From Panonychus citri (Eukaryota > Arthropoda > Arachnida > Trombidiformes > Tetranychidae): a DNA stretch of 64,000 nucleotides. The DNA lies in the NCBI RefSeq assembly GCF_014898815.1, contig NW_026515431.1:24827-88826 (forward strand), in the 5' to 3' direction. Made by a program: the position numbers and the translations under genes. Positions 26,636 through 37,847 of the stretch are shown here, one piece after another. A model generated the notes under the pieces. That model was given only the letters and a program-made list of their open reading frames with translations, was not told where the DNA came from and did not search any database. Positions within the stretch are counted from its first letter, which is position 1; every line of letters begins with the position of its first letter.

Positions 26636-26936
26636 CAACTCAACATCTTCCTTCAAAAAGGGTAAAATATTTATTGGTACAAGTGGACGAATGTCAGTTC
26701 TTTCAAATCGTTAACATCATTACTAAAAATTTAAGAGATCGGTACCAATTGTACTTATGTCGATGGTAACCAGGAATTATCTTGGTTGGAAGATGAAAAT
26801 TTCGATCTTAGCTTTTAAACGAAATACGAGAGGTGACAGGATACGTTTTGATCAGTCAAGTTCATGTTAAAGGTCTCACTTCCCAATTTACATTGGATTG
26901 GGAAGAAATTATGTCTGAACCAAAACGACAACCCTT
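26636..26936 (+). pseudogene. EGFR N-terminal exon fragment E2
   Basis: Encodes GKIFIGTSGRMSVLSNR, TNCTYVDGNQELSWLED and EVTGYVLISQVHVK, then jumps from LPNL directly to DWEEIMSEPK. Most of the L domain is therefore missing. It shares the TTTT frame break after DLSF with the other fragments and is nearly identical to 34910-35220. Confidence 0.7.
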
Positions 26937-27089
26937 TACTTTTTCTCTCTCTCTTTCGTTTCATCTTCTTTATAATCATCATTCTTTTTTCTGTTTCCTT
27001 TCCTTTCTCTTTACCTTCGTCTTTTCTTTTTAACAAAAATCTACTGTTCTCTTTTTTCTCTTTCTTTGATGGATACTTTTGTCCAAGCT

Positions 27090-27500
27090 GTTTCTGAGGT
27101 GCAGTTACAGAGAATATTTGTTCTTTCTCTTGCTCTTTCTTATCCTTTGCGTTTGTTTTAAATTAGCAAAATTATCTTTACAAAGCACAGATCATTTAAA
27201 CATATACAAAACTCAAAACAATTTTTTCTAAGGATGAATTTAGTGTTTAATCATAATCATCCCAAAGTGATTAACATTTGATGCTAATATAAACTTATTA
27301 TGTTGATTTTGATTTACAAATGTCAATTGTCTCAGTCAAGTTAGTTTCAACTTATTCCAATCTTGCGATTTTCTCAAACCAACATTCACGGTTGATTTCA
27401 ACCTCTGAGTTTCAAACAAGCAGTTCTTAAATTCAATCATCATTAGAGCTAATCAATACTCATGTTGAAGTGCTAAAGTTTGAGCTGAATTACATCGATA
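27090..27500 (+). promoter_or_regulatory. Shared upstream region of leader exon, module 1
   Basis: About 400 bp preceding the ATG leader is nearly identical to 35370-35804 and recognisably related to 30235-30645, ending in all three at CGATAATG. Retention of this block while the downstream exon differs suggests it includes promoter and 5' UTR. No TATA box position is asserted. Confidence 0.5.
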
Positions 27501-28085
27501 ATGTCTTCACCGTCCATAGTAAGTCAATTTAACTTTTTCTTCTCTTACTCTTTACCTCTTTTCTTTTTACTCTCTTTTCGTCTCTCTTGATTTTCTTTCT
27601 TTTTCTAATCGAGCTCACAAATGTCATAATCGCATTTGATTCTCGATCGAAAGAAATATTCGAGTTGTGTCTCTGTATAATTGATAGTGTAATTTGTAAC
27701 ATAATAATCGATTTTGTTATTAATCTGATTTAATCATTAGGTCGATGTTACTCTTCGAAATATCATGTTCATGGCAAGAAAAAATCTGAGAAAATATCAA
27801 TTGCTGCTGGAAAAGCCATGTCCGGGGACAGTTAAGTCAACCATTTCATCGAAAATAACATTATATTATAGTTTAAACCTCTATTGCTTTTATAAAATAA
27901 ACGCGAGAGCCATTAGTGGCAAAACACGAACAGACTCTAAAGCGAAAATATATTTCGAAAAAGCGAAAAAGAATTGGTTAGAGTTTGCTACTATATTCAA
28001 CAGGATCAATGTGAACATAAATGCTGAAGAATTCGAGATTCTTATTCAAGATTATAACGAATCTTATAGAATTAAGCAGAAATGA
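27501..28085 (+). CDS. Leader-spliced small protein, module 1
   Basis: Predicted from two exons: an 18-nt leader 27501-27518 (ATG to ATA, encoding MSSPSI, then GTAAGT) and terminal exon 27741-28085, preceded by TAATCATTAG. Both ends are phase 0. The product is about 120 aa, starts MSSPSI-VDVTLRNIMF and is basic and Lys/Tyr-rich with no signal peptide in the leader. I do not recognise it. The leader and upstream region are nearly identical to module 3, but the terminal exon is unrelated to that one. Splicing is inferred from consensus sites and conserved phase only. Confidence 0.5.
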
Positions 28086-28320
28086 GTGTTTAATCATCTA
28101 ATCATCTAATCTCTCCTACTTTAAATCTCACTCATTCTTTTCTTGACTCTCTTGAATCTCTTTCTCTTTGTCTTTCTCTACTGACTCATCCATATCGTGT
28201 TGTTTTTTCTACATAAATCCTCTAATAAACTTAATTAAACGAAACTGAAATTATCAAAATTTCCAATTAATTCTTTCTGTTAATCATCTTTAACCCAACA
28301 ATTTACGTTCATGTCCATGT

Positions 28321-29849
28321 GTGTTGTTGATTCTTCTCTCATGCTTCCCGTTGTCACGAGAACTTGATTTACCACCAACCTCTTTTAATACTCCGTCGCT
28401 ATTAACAATTATCGAATTTGAATAGATTAGCAGCTATCAAACTTGGAATTGTAATTAGAGCCGATTCCGTTTGTTTAGATGCTGATGTAAATGATGATGT
28501 TGCCAGAGAGTTTGAGGTTGTCGAAGTGATTAATGGAGTGATTATATTGGATGTTGATGTTATTGATGAAGTTGATGGTGTCGATGATGTTAATGATGAT
28601 GTTAACATTGAACCGGTTGAAGATGAAGTTGAGATTATGTTAATTGTCGTTAAATTGGACACCTTATTTGGATTACGACAACCGCGACATTTACATTGAT
28701 TACAAGCTTTACTTTCAACATAACATGGACATCGTTGACCACAACAGGCCAATTTACCAGGATTCGGAGTGGCCAGGCCACATCGACATCCTCTACGAAC
28801 CTTACGATTTACCGATGGTGTTTGATTACTATTGTTATTGGTTAGAGTTGTACTGGTGTTATTATTATTATTATTGTTACTGTTGTTGTTGGTCACTGAA
28901 TTGTTGGATAATGTTCCGGTTAATATTTTATTTAATTGTGTTGAATCTGCTTTGATTATGTTACGATTTAAAGTAAAAGCTTGAGCTGAACCCGCTTTAA
29001 GTATGATACCTGTTTTCGTGTTATCCCCGTTAATGGCCTCACTAAGGGTTATCGATGGAAGTAAATTACCGACAATATTAATACCATTTCCAATACTGGT
29101 GATACTGCTGATTCGATTACCATTAGTATTTAAATTGTTGTAACTTTAACATTATTCACAGTTTTAACATTGATACTATTTCTGGTTTCTCCATCAAAGG
29201 GAATATGAATGATGGGAAGATGATGATGATGATGAATTAAGATTAATTTGTAAATGATTTGAAACGTTTCATGATGATTATTGTGCCATTGTTGTTGATG
29301 TTATTGTTGTTGTTGTTGTTGTTGTTGTTATGTTGTTGTCCAGGATGTTGAGCATTATAATTGTGATGATTGCTGTTGTTGTTGGTGTTGTTGTTATTGT
29401 TATGACCATTTGTTTGACGATTGAAGCTTCGTAATGGCGGCGGCTCTGAAAAGTGTATTTATCATGGAAATTGGATCCTTCGTCAAGTAATTGTCTAAAT
29501 GTGGTTGGACCATTAAAATTGTTTGGTAACGATGAGTATGAGGCTTGATTTGTTTCGCATACTAGATAACCCCAATTATCAACAATCGATGAGGATAAAA
29601 TAAATGAAGCCAATTGTTTATAACATTGTAAAAGAATTCGAAGTTGAATATTTTCGATAAACTTTGAATGATCTTTACACCAAGAACAGGAAGGTTTAAG
29701 TCTCATTTTACCTCCAACACAAGATTTACAGACATGATGTTGACAGGATGAGACTGTTGATGACATGGGAACATAAGTAAATTACCACAGACACAACAGG
29801 TTAACGATTGTTGCAAGTAGGACATCAAACGATTAATATTGATAACCAT
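28321..29849 (-). pseudogene. msl-2: MSL2-like copy B, 3'-truncated (module 2)
   Basis: Begins at 29849 with the same MVININ start as copies A and D. It retains an intact RING (CCVCGN ... SWCKD) and a fully readable CXC domain (RRGCRCGLATPNPGKLACC, QRCPCYVESKACNQCKCRG). The last codons and stop are lost because the copy ends abruptly at 28321, a duplication breakpoint. Frameshifts lie in the Asn-rich linker. Its sequence is very close to the other MSL2 copies even though the neighbouring leader promoter is clearly more diverged. Confidence 0.85.
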
Positions 29850-29860
29850 TCAGTTTCTGT

Positions 29861-30010
29861 TTGATTATTTTAAATGTTCTTAAGAGTGTAAAAGATATTC
29901 TTGCTGGAGATTTTGGTATCTTTGACAATTATAACCTTTGTCACATAAGTACAATCGATTGGGAAGAAATTCTGTCTGAACCAAAAACAACAACCGTTTA
30001 CAATTTTTGC
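29861..30010 (+). pseudogene. EGFR L-domain fragment F2
   Basis: Encodes the same VKDILAGDFGIFDNYNLCH ... DWEEILSEPKTTT segment as F1. A weaker remnant of the E-type start (Lys-Gly-like, GTSRRMSVPL region) follows at about 30130-30230. Confidence 0.65.
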
Positions 30011-30234
30011 CTCTCTCTCTTTCTCACCGTTTTCAACATCTCATCACCATCATCATCAGTCTCTTTCAATATCTTCTATCATTATCTTCTTCTTCTTCTT
30101 TTTGTCTTTATCATCAGCCACATCTAATTCTTATGATCTAAACTCAACAGCTTCTACCAAAAAGGGTTAAATATGTATTGGTACAAGTAGACGAATGTCA
30201 GTTCCTTTAGATCGTGTCGATATATCTTATATCA

Positions 30235-30645
30235 TAGTTCTTTTCGCTTCGTCTCCTTCTTTTCTTTCTCTTCCCTTTTCTTATCCTCTTCGATTTGTTT
30301 TTAAATTAGATAAATTATCTTTACAAAACATAGATGATTTGAGCTTATACAAAACTTAAAATCATTTGTTTTTAAGGATAAATTTAGTGTTTGTCATTAT
30401 CATCCCAAAGTTGATTAATTGTTTAATTTATGCTAATAAATATCTTTTAATGTTGATTTTTATTTACAACTGTCAATTGTTTAAATCAAGTTACTTTCAA
30501 CTTTCTTTCAATCATTCTGTCGATTTTCTCAAACCAATATCTACAGTCTCCAACTTTTGAGCTTCGAACAATAAATTCTATTTTTGATTATCATATTAGA
30601 GCTAAACAATATTATAATTAAAAGTGCAGCTAAATTACAGCGATA
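30235..30645 (+). promoter_or_regulatory. Diverged upstream region of leader exon, module 2
   Basis: Aligns along its length with the module 1 and 3 upstream regions (for example ATTATCTTTACAAA, GATTTTCTCAAACCAA, AGAGCTAA) but with many substitutions, so this leader is the oldest or least homogenised of the three. Confidence 0.5.
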
Positions 30646-31272
30646 ATGTCTTCACTTTCCATTGTAAGTCATTTTACATTTTTTTATGTCTTATTCTCTT
30701 ATCTCTTCTCTATCGATCGCTTGAAAGAATCCCGAAGTCGATTCTCGATTGTAAGAAATATTCGAGTTGTGTAAGGTAACCTAAAATTACCAAAGGTCAC
30801 AAAATCCTTTATGACTTAAATGAATGCAAAGATGAAGGAGATGATTGAAAAGATATGGATCGGTCGAGAAAGAGAAAGAGAAAGAGACAGAAAGTTGTCC
30901 GATATTAGATTAATTTTCTTAATTTCGTTTCAGGATTTGATTGAAGTTTGCTTTGTCTTCGATTGCTGGGAAAGGATAATCAATAATTCTGAATTTCTTG
31001 AATTGATTGGAGTTGATGAGTATAATATTTATCCTCAATCTTATGCACATGAACCTAGATTAACCATTTATGCCGATATATATATGGTTTTGTTTTACTC
31101 ACATAGCTTTGGATATTGGAACTTTGTTAACATCCTCAAGTACTTGAGATATTTAATTAGACATTCGTTCTATTACCAGAATGATCCGATTGAATGTGAT
31201 TATGAAGTTTTTAGTTTTGTTACAAACATAATATCAGAGTATTATTCATTAGGCTTTCATGAAGACATTTGA
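30646..31272 (+). CDS. Leader-spliced small protein, module 2 (YW family)
   Basis: Leader exon 30646-30663 encodes MSSLSI and is followed by GTAAGT. Terminal exon 30934-31272 follows TTTCGTTTCAG, phase 0. The predicted product is about 118 aa, aromatic and acidic, with no obvious membrane segment or signal peptide. The core (CWERI ... HEPRL ... FGYWNFVNILKYL ... IECDYEVFSF) aligns with the orphan terminal exons at 46642-46962 and 55254-55577. Shared positions are the Trp near the start, a VHE/AHE-like acid motif, a central YW, a following Tyr-Leu/Ile and a C-terminal acidic-Phe segment. I do not recognise the family. Confidence 0.55.
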
Positions 31273-31888
31273 CATAATACATTCATCATAGTATTGTCAT
31301 TAATTTTATTAAATATTATTGCTAATACTTTCATGACTCATTAAAGTGTTCATTGTTAAAGATTAGTTACCTTTAATAACTAGAAAAGAAAAAGATAAAA
31401 CCAGATTCAAAGTAACTCAAATGACCTAAAGCTCAACAATTTGAAACAACAATGAAAACAGATCGATTTCTTGATCATCTGTAGTATTATTGTGATAGTT
31501 ATCGCGATTAATTAATCCTAAATCTTCTGCGAACATAATCACTTCAAATCTGCACGTTAGTTACAGTTTATAATAATCGTGATCAGAATTGTTTCAGATT
31601 AGCAAACTAACATTTTCCATTGATAATCATTCTCGAATTGTTTCACAATCAACAATGAACTGTTTTTTGCTGTTGTATTTGAAGCATCAAATCAATTTTA
31701 GCTCAAAAACAAGTTTAATGTTAATTAAGCTTTTTTCGTGATTGACATAATTAACTTGAAGTCCTTTACAATTATGATTACGCTAATATGATAATGTATA
31801 TAAATTTGTATCAATACGGCGATCAACTAATTATTGATCAATTACAACAATTAATACAAAAGTAATGACGATGGTGATTATGGTAATA
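31273..31888. other. AT-rich spacer
   Basis: Nothing recognisable on either strand. The left edge of a large segmental duplication lies at its right end. Confidence 0.5.
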
Positions 31889-32320
31889 ATCAACGGATAA
31901 CAACAGTAAATCAGTTAATCATGTTCACTCTCAGTGCATTACAATTAACCTTTCATTTCGTTTTTAAATATCAATTCCTAGGTACAACTACTGAATCTTT
32001 AATTGTCTATCCTTGATTGTTGCAGTTAAACAATCAAAGTGAAAAATTAATAACATTTTCAAATGAATGTTTAAAAATAACAACAAATAACAATCATAAT
32101 GATGGCGAAAAGCAAATCAACTCAATCAATTGTTTCTTGCATTATTGACTAATTGTGATTTGAGGTTAAATTGATTGTATTGATTACCTTCCTTAATCAA
32201 GCCAACATCCAACAACCTTCTTTTTGGTTAATTGTAACACTATTTGTACAGTTAATTAAGAAGCAATTCATTTTAACAACGATTGTTGTTGATAATAATT
32301 TGGTTTGGATTTGCTTATTT

Positions 32321-32445
32321 TAGATGTTCTTAAGTGTAAAAGATATTCTTGCTGGAGATTTTGGTTTCTTTGACAATTATAACCTTTGTCACATAAATAC
32401 AATCGATTGGGAAATTCTGTCTGAACCAAAAACGACAACCATTTA
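32321..32445 (+). pseudogene. EGFR L-domain fragment F3
   Basis: VLKCKRYSCW frame and then GFFDNYNLCHINTIDW. Compared with 37650-37795 it lacks three bases at AAGAGTG and three at GAAGAA. It abuts the 3' end of MSL2 copy C. Confidence 0.6.
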
Positions 32446-32496
32446 CTTTTTTTCTCTCTTTCTCTTTCTCATCATCTTTTCTTTATTTCTTTTGAA

Positions 32497-33528
32497 TTAA
32501 ATTATCTGTGAACTTAAGGTTAAATCATTTGTACTTTTATCTTCGTCGATTAGTGTTGTTGATTCTTCTCTCATGCTTCCCGTTGTCACGAGAACTTGAT
32601 TGTTACCACCAACCTCTTTTAATACTCCGTCGCTATTAACAATTATCGGAATTTGAAATAGATTAGCAGCTATCAAACTTGGAATTGTAATTAGAGCCGA
32701 TTCCGTTTGTTTAGATGCTGATGTAAATGATGATGTTGCCAGAGAGTTTGAGGTTGTCGAAGTGATTAATGGAGTGATTATATTGGATGTTGATGTTATT
32801 GATGAAGTTGATGGTGTCGATGATGTTAATGATGATGTTAACATTGAACCGGTTGAAGATGAAGTTGAGATTATGTTAATTGTCGTTAAATTGGACACCT
32901 TATTTGGATTACGACAACCGCGACATTTACATTGATTACAAGCTTTACTTTCAACATAACATGGACATCGTTGACCACAACAGGCCAATTTACCAGGATT
33001 CGGAGTGGCCAGGCCACATCGACATCCTCTACGAACCTTACGATTTACCGATGGTGTTTGATTACTATTGTTATTGGTTAGAGTTGTACTGGTGTTATTA
33101 TTATTATTGTTACTGTTGTTGTTGGTCACTGAATTGTTGGATAATGTTCCGGTTAATATTTTATTTAATTGTGTTGAATCTGCTTTGATTATGTTACGAT
33201 TTAAAGTAAAAGCTTGAGCTGAACCCGCTTTAAGTATGATACCTGTTTTCGTGTTATCGTTAATGGCCTCACTAAGGGTTATCGATGGAAGTAAATTACC
33301 GACAATATTAATATTTCAATACTGGTGATACTGCTGATTCGATTACCATTAGTATTTAAATTGTTGTAACTTTTAACATTATTCACAGTTTAACATTGAT
33401 ACTATTTCTGGTTTCTCCATCGGCAGGGAATATGAATGATGGGAAGATGATGATGATGATGAATTAAGATTAATTTGTAAATGATTTGAAACGTTCCGAT
33501 GATTATTGGTGCCATTGTTGTTGATGTT

Positions 33529-33561
<33 letters not shown>

Positions 33562-34080
33562 GGTTGTTGTTGTCAGGATGTTGAGCATTATAATTGTGAT
33601 GATTGCTGTTGTTGTTGGTGTTGGTGTTGTTATTGTTATGACCATTTGTTTGACGATTGAAGCTTCGTAATGGCGGCGGCTCTGAAAAGTGTATTTATCA
33701 TGGAAATGGATCCTTCGTCAAGTAATTGTCTAAATGTGGTTGGACCATTAAAATTGTTTGGTAACGATGAGTATGAGAAGAGCGATTTGTTTCGCATACT
33801 AGATAACCCCAATTATCAACAATCGATGAGGATAAAATAAATGAAGCCAATTGTTTATAACATTGTAAAAGAATTCAAGTTGAATATTTTCGATAAACTT
33901 TGAATGATCTTTACACCAAGAACAGGAAGGTTTAAGTCTCATTTACCTCCAACACAAGATTTACAGACATGATGTTGACAGGATGAGACTGTTGATGACA
34001 TGGGAACATAAAGTAAATTACCACAGACACAACAGGTTAACGATTGTTGCAAGTAGGACATCAAACGATTAATATTGATA
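32497..34080 (-). pseudogene. msl-2: MSL2-like copy C, start codon lost (module 3)
   Basis: The position corresponding to the ATG of the other copies reads ATT, so the first in-frame Met would be the one in RLMSYLQQ. RING residues are present but interrupted by frameshifts (for example Lys-Met-Arg before LKPSC). The C-terminal 210 codons are open and clean from TNNNSNNN through the CXC domain (GCRCGLATPNPGKLACCGQR) to SSQII and TAA at 32497-32499, giving the full-length reference for the MSL2 C-terminus in this window. Confidence 0.85.
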
Positions 34081-34091
34081 ATAATTCAGTT

Positions 34092-34240
34092 TGGTTTGCT
34101 TATTTTAGATGTTCTTAGAGTAAAAGATATTCTTGCTGGAGATTTTGGTATCTTTGACAATTATAACCTTTGTCACATAAGTACAATCGATTGGGAAGAA
34201 ATTCTGTCTGAACCAAAAACAACAACCGTTTACAATTTTT
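34092..34240 (+). pseudogene. EGFR L-domain fragment F4
   Basis: Encodes VKDILAGDFGIFDNYNLCH ... DWEEILSEPKTTTVYNF, then enters a CT microsatellite. It lacks a few bases at the left end compared with F1. Confidence 0.65.
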
Positions 34241-34730
34241 GCCTCTCTCTCTCTCTCTCTTTCGCATCGTCTTCATCATCTCATCTCATCACCATCATTA
34301 CTCTTCTCTTCTCTTTATTTTTTCCTCTTCCTTTCTCTTTTTTTCTCTTCAACAGCAAAATCTTCTATTCTTCTTTATGCTTTGCTTTTCTTTAGTATCC
34401 ATCACCTTTCGGTAACGTTTTTTTGGTCTTTTTGCTAAAAGCTCATTTTTACTCTTCTCATTTTCTATTGGTCTTGGTTTCTCAATGTGATGTTTAGCCT
34501 ACTCTTTTTTGCTTCTTCTTCAAACTGTGTTCACTTGACGGTTGTGATACTTTATATCTACTGCTCCATATTGAATGGTAACTTTTTCCTTAAGTGCTTT
34601 GTGCCCTTGACTGTTGTGCCTTCATATTTGCTTCCATTTTTGTGATAGCTTAATATCTCATCGTCTATCTCATCAAGTTGACTGTTTTTTTGTTTCTCTC
34701 TTTTAAATTTGACTAATTATATATTCAAAT

Positions 34731-35220
34731 ATGATGACAATATCAAGGAAGATATTTAATTATTGTACATTATTTTCTGTGTATATTTTGTATTTATCTT
34801 TTTATTTACATCTGATTCCATTTTAAGTCAATCATTATCTTCTTCTGCTTCTTTTTCTTCCTCTTCTTCTTCTTCTTCATCATCATCATCCTCATCTAAT
34901 TCTTCTTATTATTCAACCTCAACATCTTCCTTCAAAAAGGGTAAAATATTTATTGGTACAAGTGGACGAATGTCAGTTCTTTCAAATCGTTAACATCATT
35001 ACCAAAATTTAAGAGATCGGTATACCAATTGTACTTATGTCGATGGTAACCAGGAATTATCTTGGTTGGAAGATGAAAATTTCGATCTTAGCTTTTAAAC
35101 GAAATACGAGAGGTGACAGGATACGTTTTGATCAGTCAAGTTCATGTTAAAAAGGTCTCACTTCCCAATTTACATTGGATTGGGAAGAAATTATGTCTGA
35201 ACCAAAAACGACAACCCTTT
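34731..35220 (+). pseudogene. EGFR N-terminal exon fragment E3
   Basis: Begins MMTISRKIFNYCTLFSVYIL, a plausible signal peptide, with a poly-Ser stretch and FKKGKIFIGTSGRMSV. NCTYVDGNQELSWLED, EVTGYVLISQVHVKK and the LPNL-to-DWEEIMSEPK internal deletion follow. It is nearly identical to E2 but retains the signal-peptide part that E2 lacks. Confidence 0.7.
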
Positions 35221-35369
35221 ACTTTTTTCTCTCTTTCTCTTTCGTTTCATCTTCTCTTTATAATCATCATTCTTTTTTTTCTGTTTCCTTTTCCTTTCTC
35301 TTTACCTTCGTCTTTTTCTTTTTAACAACAAAATCTACTGTTCTCTTTTTTTCTCTTTCTTTGATGGAT

Positions 35370-35804
35370 ACTTTTGTCCAAGCTGTTTCTGAGGTGCAGT
35401 TACAGAGAATATTTGTTTTCTTTCTCTTGCTCTTTCTTATCCTTTGCGTTTGTTTTAAATTAGCAAAATTATCTTTACAAAGCACAGATCATTTAAACAT
35501 ATACAAAACTCAAAAACAATTTTTTTCTAAGGATGAATTTAGTGTTTAATCATAATCATCCCCAAAGTGATTAACATTTGATGCTAATATAAATCCTTAT
35601 TATGTTGATTTTGATTTACAAATGTCAATTGTCTCGGTCAAGTTAGTTTCAACTTATTCCAATCTTGCGATTTTCTCAAACCAACATTCACGGTTGATTT
35701 CCAACCTCTGAGTTTCAAACAAGCAGTTCTTAAATTCAATCATCATTAGAGCTAATCAATACTCATGTTGAAGTGCTAAAAGTTTGAGCTGAATTACATC
35801 GATA
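35370..35804 (+). promoter_or_regulatory. Shared upstream region of leader exon, module 3
   Basis: Near-identical to 27090-27500, differing mainly by homopolymer indels, and ending at the same ATG context. Confidence 0.5.
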
Positions 35805-36317
35805 ATGTCTTCACCGTCCATAGTAAGTCAATTTAACTTTTTTCTTCTCTTACTCTCTTTACCTCTTTTCTTTTTTTACTCTCTTTTTCGTCTCTCTTGA
35901 TTTTCTCTTTTCTTTTTTCTAATCGAGCTCTCACAAATGTCATAATCGCATTTGATTCTCGATCGAAAGAAATATTCGAGTTGTGTCTCTGTATAATTGA
36001 TAGTGTAATTTGTAACATAATAATCGATTTTGTTATTAATCTGATTTAATTATTGCATTGAGAAAATTAACAAGATTTTTCATACTTTGATTTTTTAGAT
36101 AAAATGTGTTTATTGTGGTTTCATCTCGAAAGACATCGAAGGCTTATTCTTGCATAAATGCAAACAGTATGATGAAGAAGTAAATAATAACTGGGATCTA
36201 AAGTACATGAATAAATATTTGATATGGAAAAAAAAACGAAAGTATCTGAAAAGAAAAGCGATCAAGACATGCAAATGGATACAAAAACTAAGATATCCAA
36301 ATCTAAATATTCAATAA
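35805..36317 (+). CDS. Leader-spliced small Cys/Lys-rich protein, module 3
   Basis: Leader exon 35805-35822 (MSSPSI, then GTAAGT) and terminal exon 36099-36317 after a TTTTTTAG acceptor, phase 0. The predicted product is about 78 aa. It contains a single zinc-finger-like motif (KCVYCGF ... FLHKC, C-x2-C-x11-H-x2-C) and then a very basic tail (WKKKRKYLKRKAIK), which would suit nucleic-acid binding. Its intron is shared with module 1 to within a few bases of the module 1 acceptor and then diverges. The terminal exon is not related to the others. Confidence 0.5.
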
Positions 36318-36399
36318 AATAAACTCAGCGTTTTCTTAATCTTCAAGTTGTCTGTCTCTCTGTCTTTCTTTTCAATATTTTTTGATTTAACAGACAAAT

Positions 36400-37034
36400 A
36401 TGATGGAAATATCAAGGAAGATATCTGATTTTTGTACATTATTTTCTGTGTATATTTTTTTGATTATCTTTGTATCTCTTTCTTTTTGAGTCTATCTCTT
36501 TCATTCTCATCTTCTTCATAATCATCATCATTATCATCTCCCTTATCATTTTCTGCCTATGATTCAAGCTCAACATCTTCCACCAAAAAAGATTAAATAT
36601 TTATTGGTACAATTGGACGAATGTCAGTTCCTTCAAATCGTGAACATCATTACCAAAATTTAAGAGATCGGTATACCAATTGTACTTATGTCGATGGTAA
36701 CCAGGAATTATCTTGGTTGGAAGATGAAAATTTCGATCTTAGCTTTTAAACGAAATACGAGAGGTGACAGGATACGTTTTGATCAGTCAAGTTCATGTTA
36801 AAAAGGTCTCACTTCCCAATTTACAAATCATTCGAGGACGAACTGATTTCAAATTAAATATTCGAGATGAAGAGTTTGCTTCATTGGTTACTCTTTGTAA
36901 GATGGAAATCTTTAATTATCTTCTCTAAGAGATATTATTGAAGGAGATGTTGGTTTATATGACAATTATAACCTTTGTCACAATAAGACATTCGATTGGA
37001 AAGAAATTCTGTCTGAACCAAAAACGACAACCGT
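36400..37034 (+). pseudogene. EGFR N-terminal exon fragment E4 (most complete)
   Basis: Carries the signal-like start (MMEISRKISDF), NCTYVDGNQELSWLED, EVTGYVLISQVHVKK, LQIIRGRTDFKLNIRDEEF and TLCKMEIFNYLL. It continues to RDIIEGDVGLYDNYNLCH and NKTFDWKEILSEPKTTTVH. This fragment keeps the full first L domain order, but stops and frame breaks (after DLSF and after NYLL) prevent one continuous product. Confidence 0.75.
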
Positions 37035-37649
37035 CCACACTCTTTTCTCTTTTTCTCTTTTTCTCTTTTTCATCGTCTTCATCACCGTCATTACTCTTCT
37101 CTTTCTCTTCCTTTCTCTCTACTTTCTCTTCAACAACAAAATCTACTGTTATCTTTGTTTTCTCTTTCTTTAGTGTCAATTACTTTTCGGCAACAAGATT
37201 CAAAGAAAGATTCGGATTTGATTTAAGGTTGATAATCAACGGATAAAAACAGTAAATCAGTTAATCATGTTCACTCTCAGTGCATTACAATTAACCTTTC
37301 ATTTCGTTTTTAAATATCAATTCCTGAGTACAACTACTGAATCTTTAATTGTCTATCCTTGATTGTTGCAGTTAAACAATCAAAGTGAAAAATTAATAAC
37401 ATTTTCAAATGAATGTTTAAAAATAACAACAAATAACAATCATAATGATGGCGAAAAGCAAATCAACTCAATCAATTGTTTCTTGCATTATTGACTAATT
37501 GTGATTTGAGGTTAAATTGATTGTATTGATTACCTTCCTTAATCAAGCCAACATCCAACAACCTTCTTTTTGGTTAATTGTAACACTATTTGTACAGTTA
37601 ATTAAGAAGCAATTCATTTTAACAACGATTGTTGTTGATAATAATTTGG

Positions 37650-37795
37650 TTTGGATTTGCTTATTTTAGATGTTCTTAAGAGTGTAAAAGATATTCTTGC
37701 TGGAGATTTTGGTTTCTTTGACAATTATAACCTTTGTCACATAAATACAATCGATTGGGAAGAAATTCTGTCTGAACCAAAAACGACAACCATTT
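37650..37795 (+). pseudogene. EGFR L-domain fragment F5
   Basis: VLKSVKDILAGDFGFFDNY then NLCHINTIDWEEILSEPKTTT, partner of F3 but without its deletions. Confidence 0.65.
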
Positions 37796-37847
37796 ACTTT
37801 TTTTCTCTCTTTCTCTTTCTCATCATCTTTTCTTTATTTCTTTTGAA

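Larger units (their letters stand above)
31889..34240. repeat. Segmental duplication, left copy (~2.35 kb)
   Basis: Continuous near-identity with about 37235-39605 in direct orientation, offset about 5.35 kb. It covers an AT-rich spacer, an EGFR F fragment, a whole MSL2 copy and the start of the next F fragment. Confidence 0.85.

Noticed and set aside
28418..33188. Plus-strand open frames rich in Asp/Val or Tyr opposite MSL2
   Set aside because: They are antisense to the MSL2 Ser/Thr- and Asn-rich coding sequence and recur only because MSL2 is duplicated.
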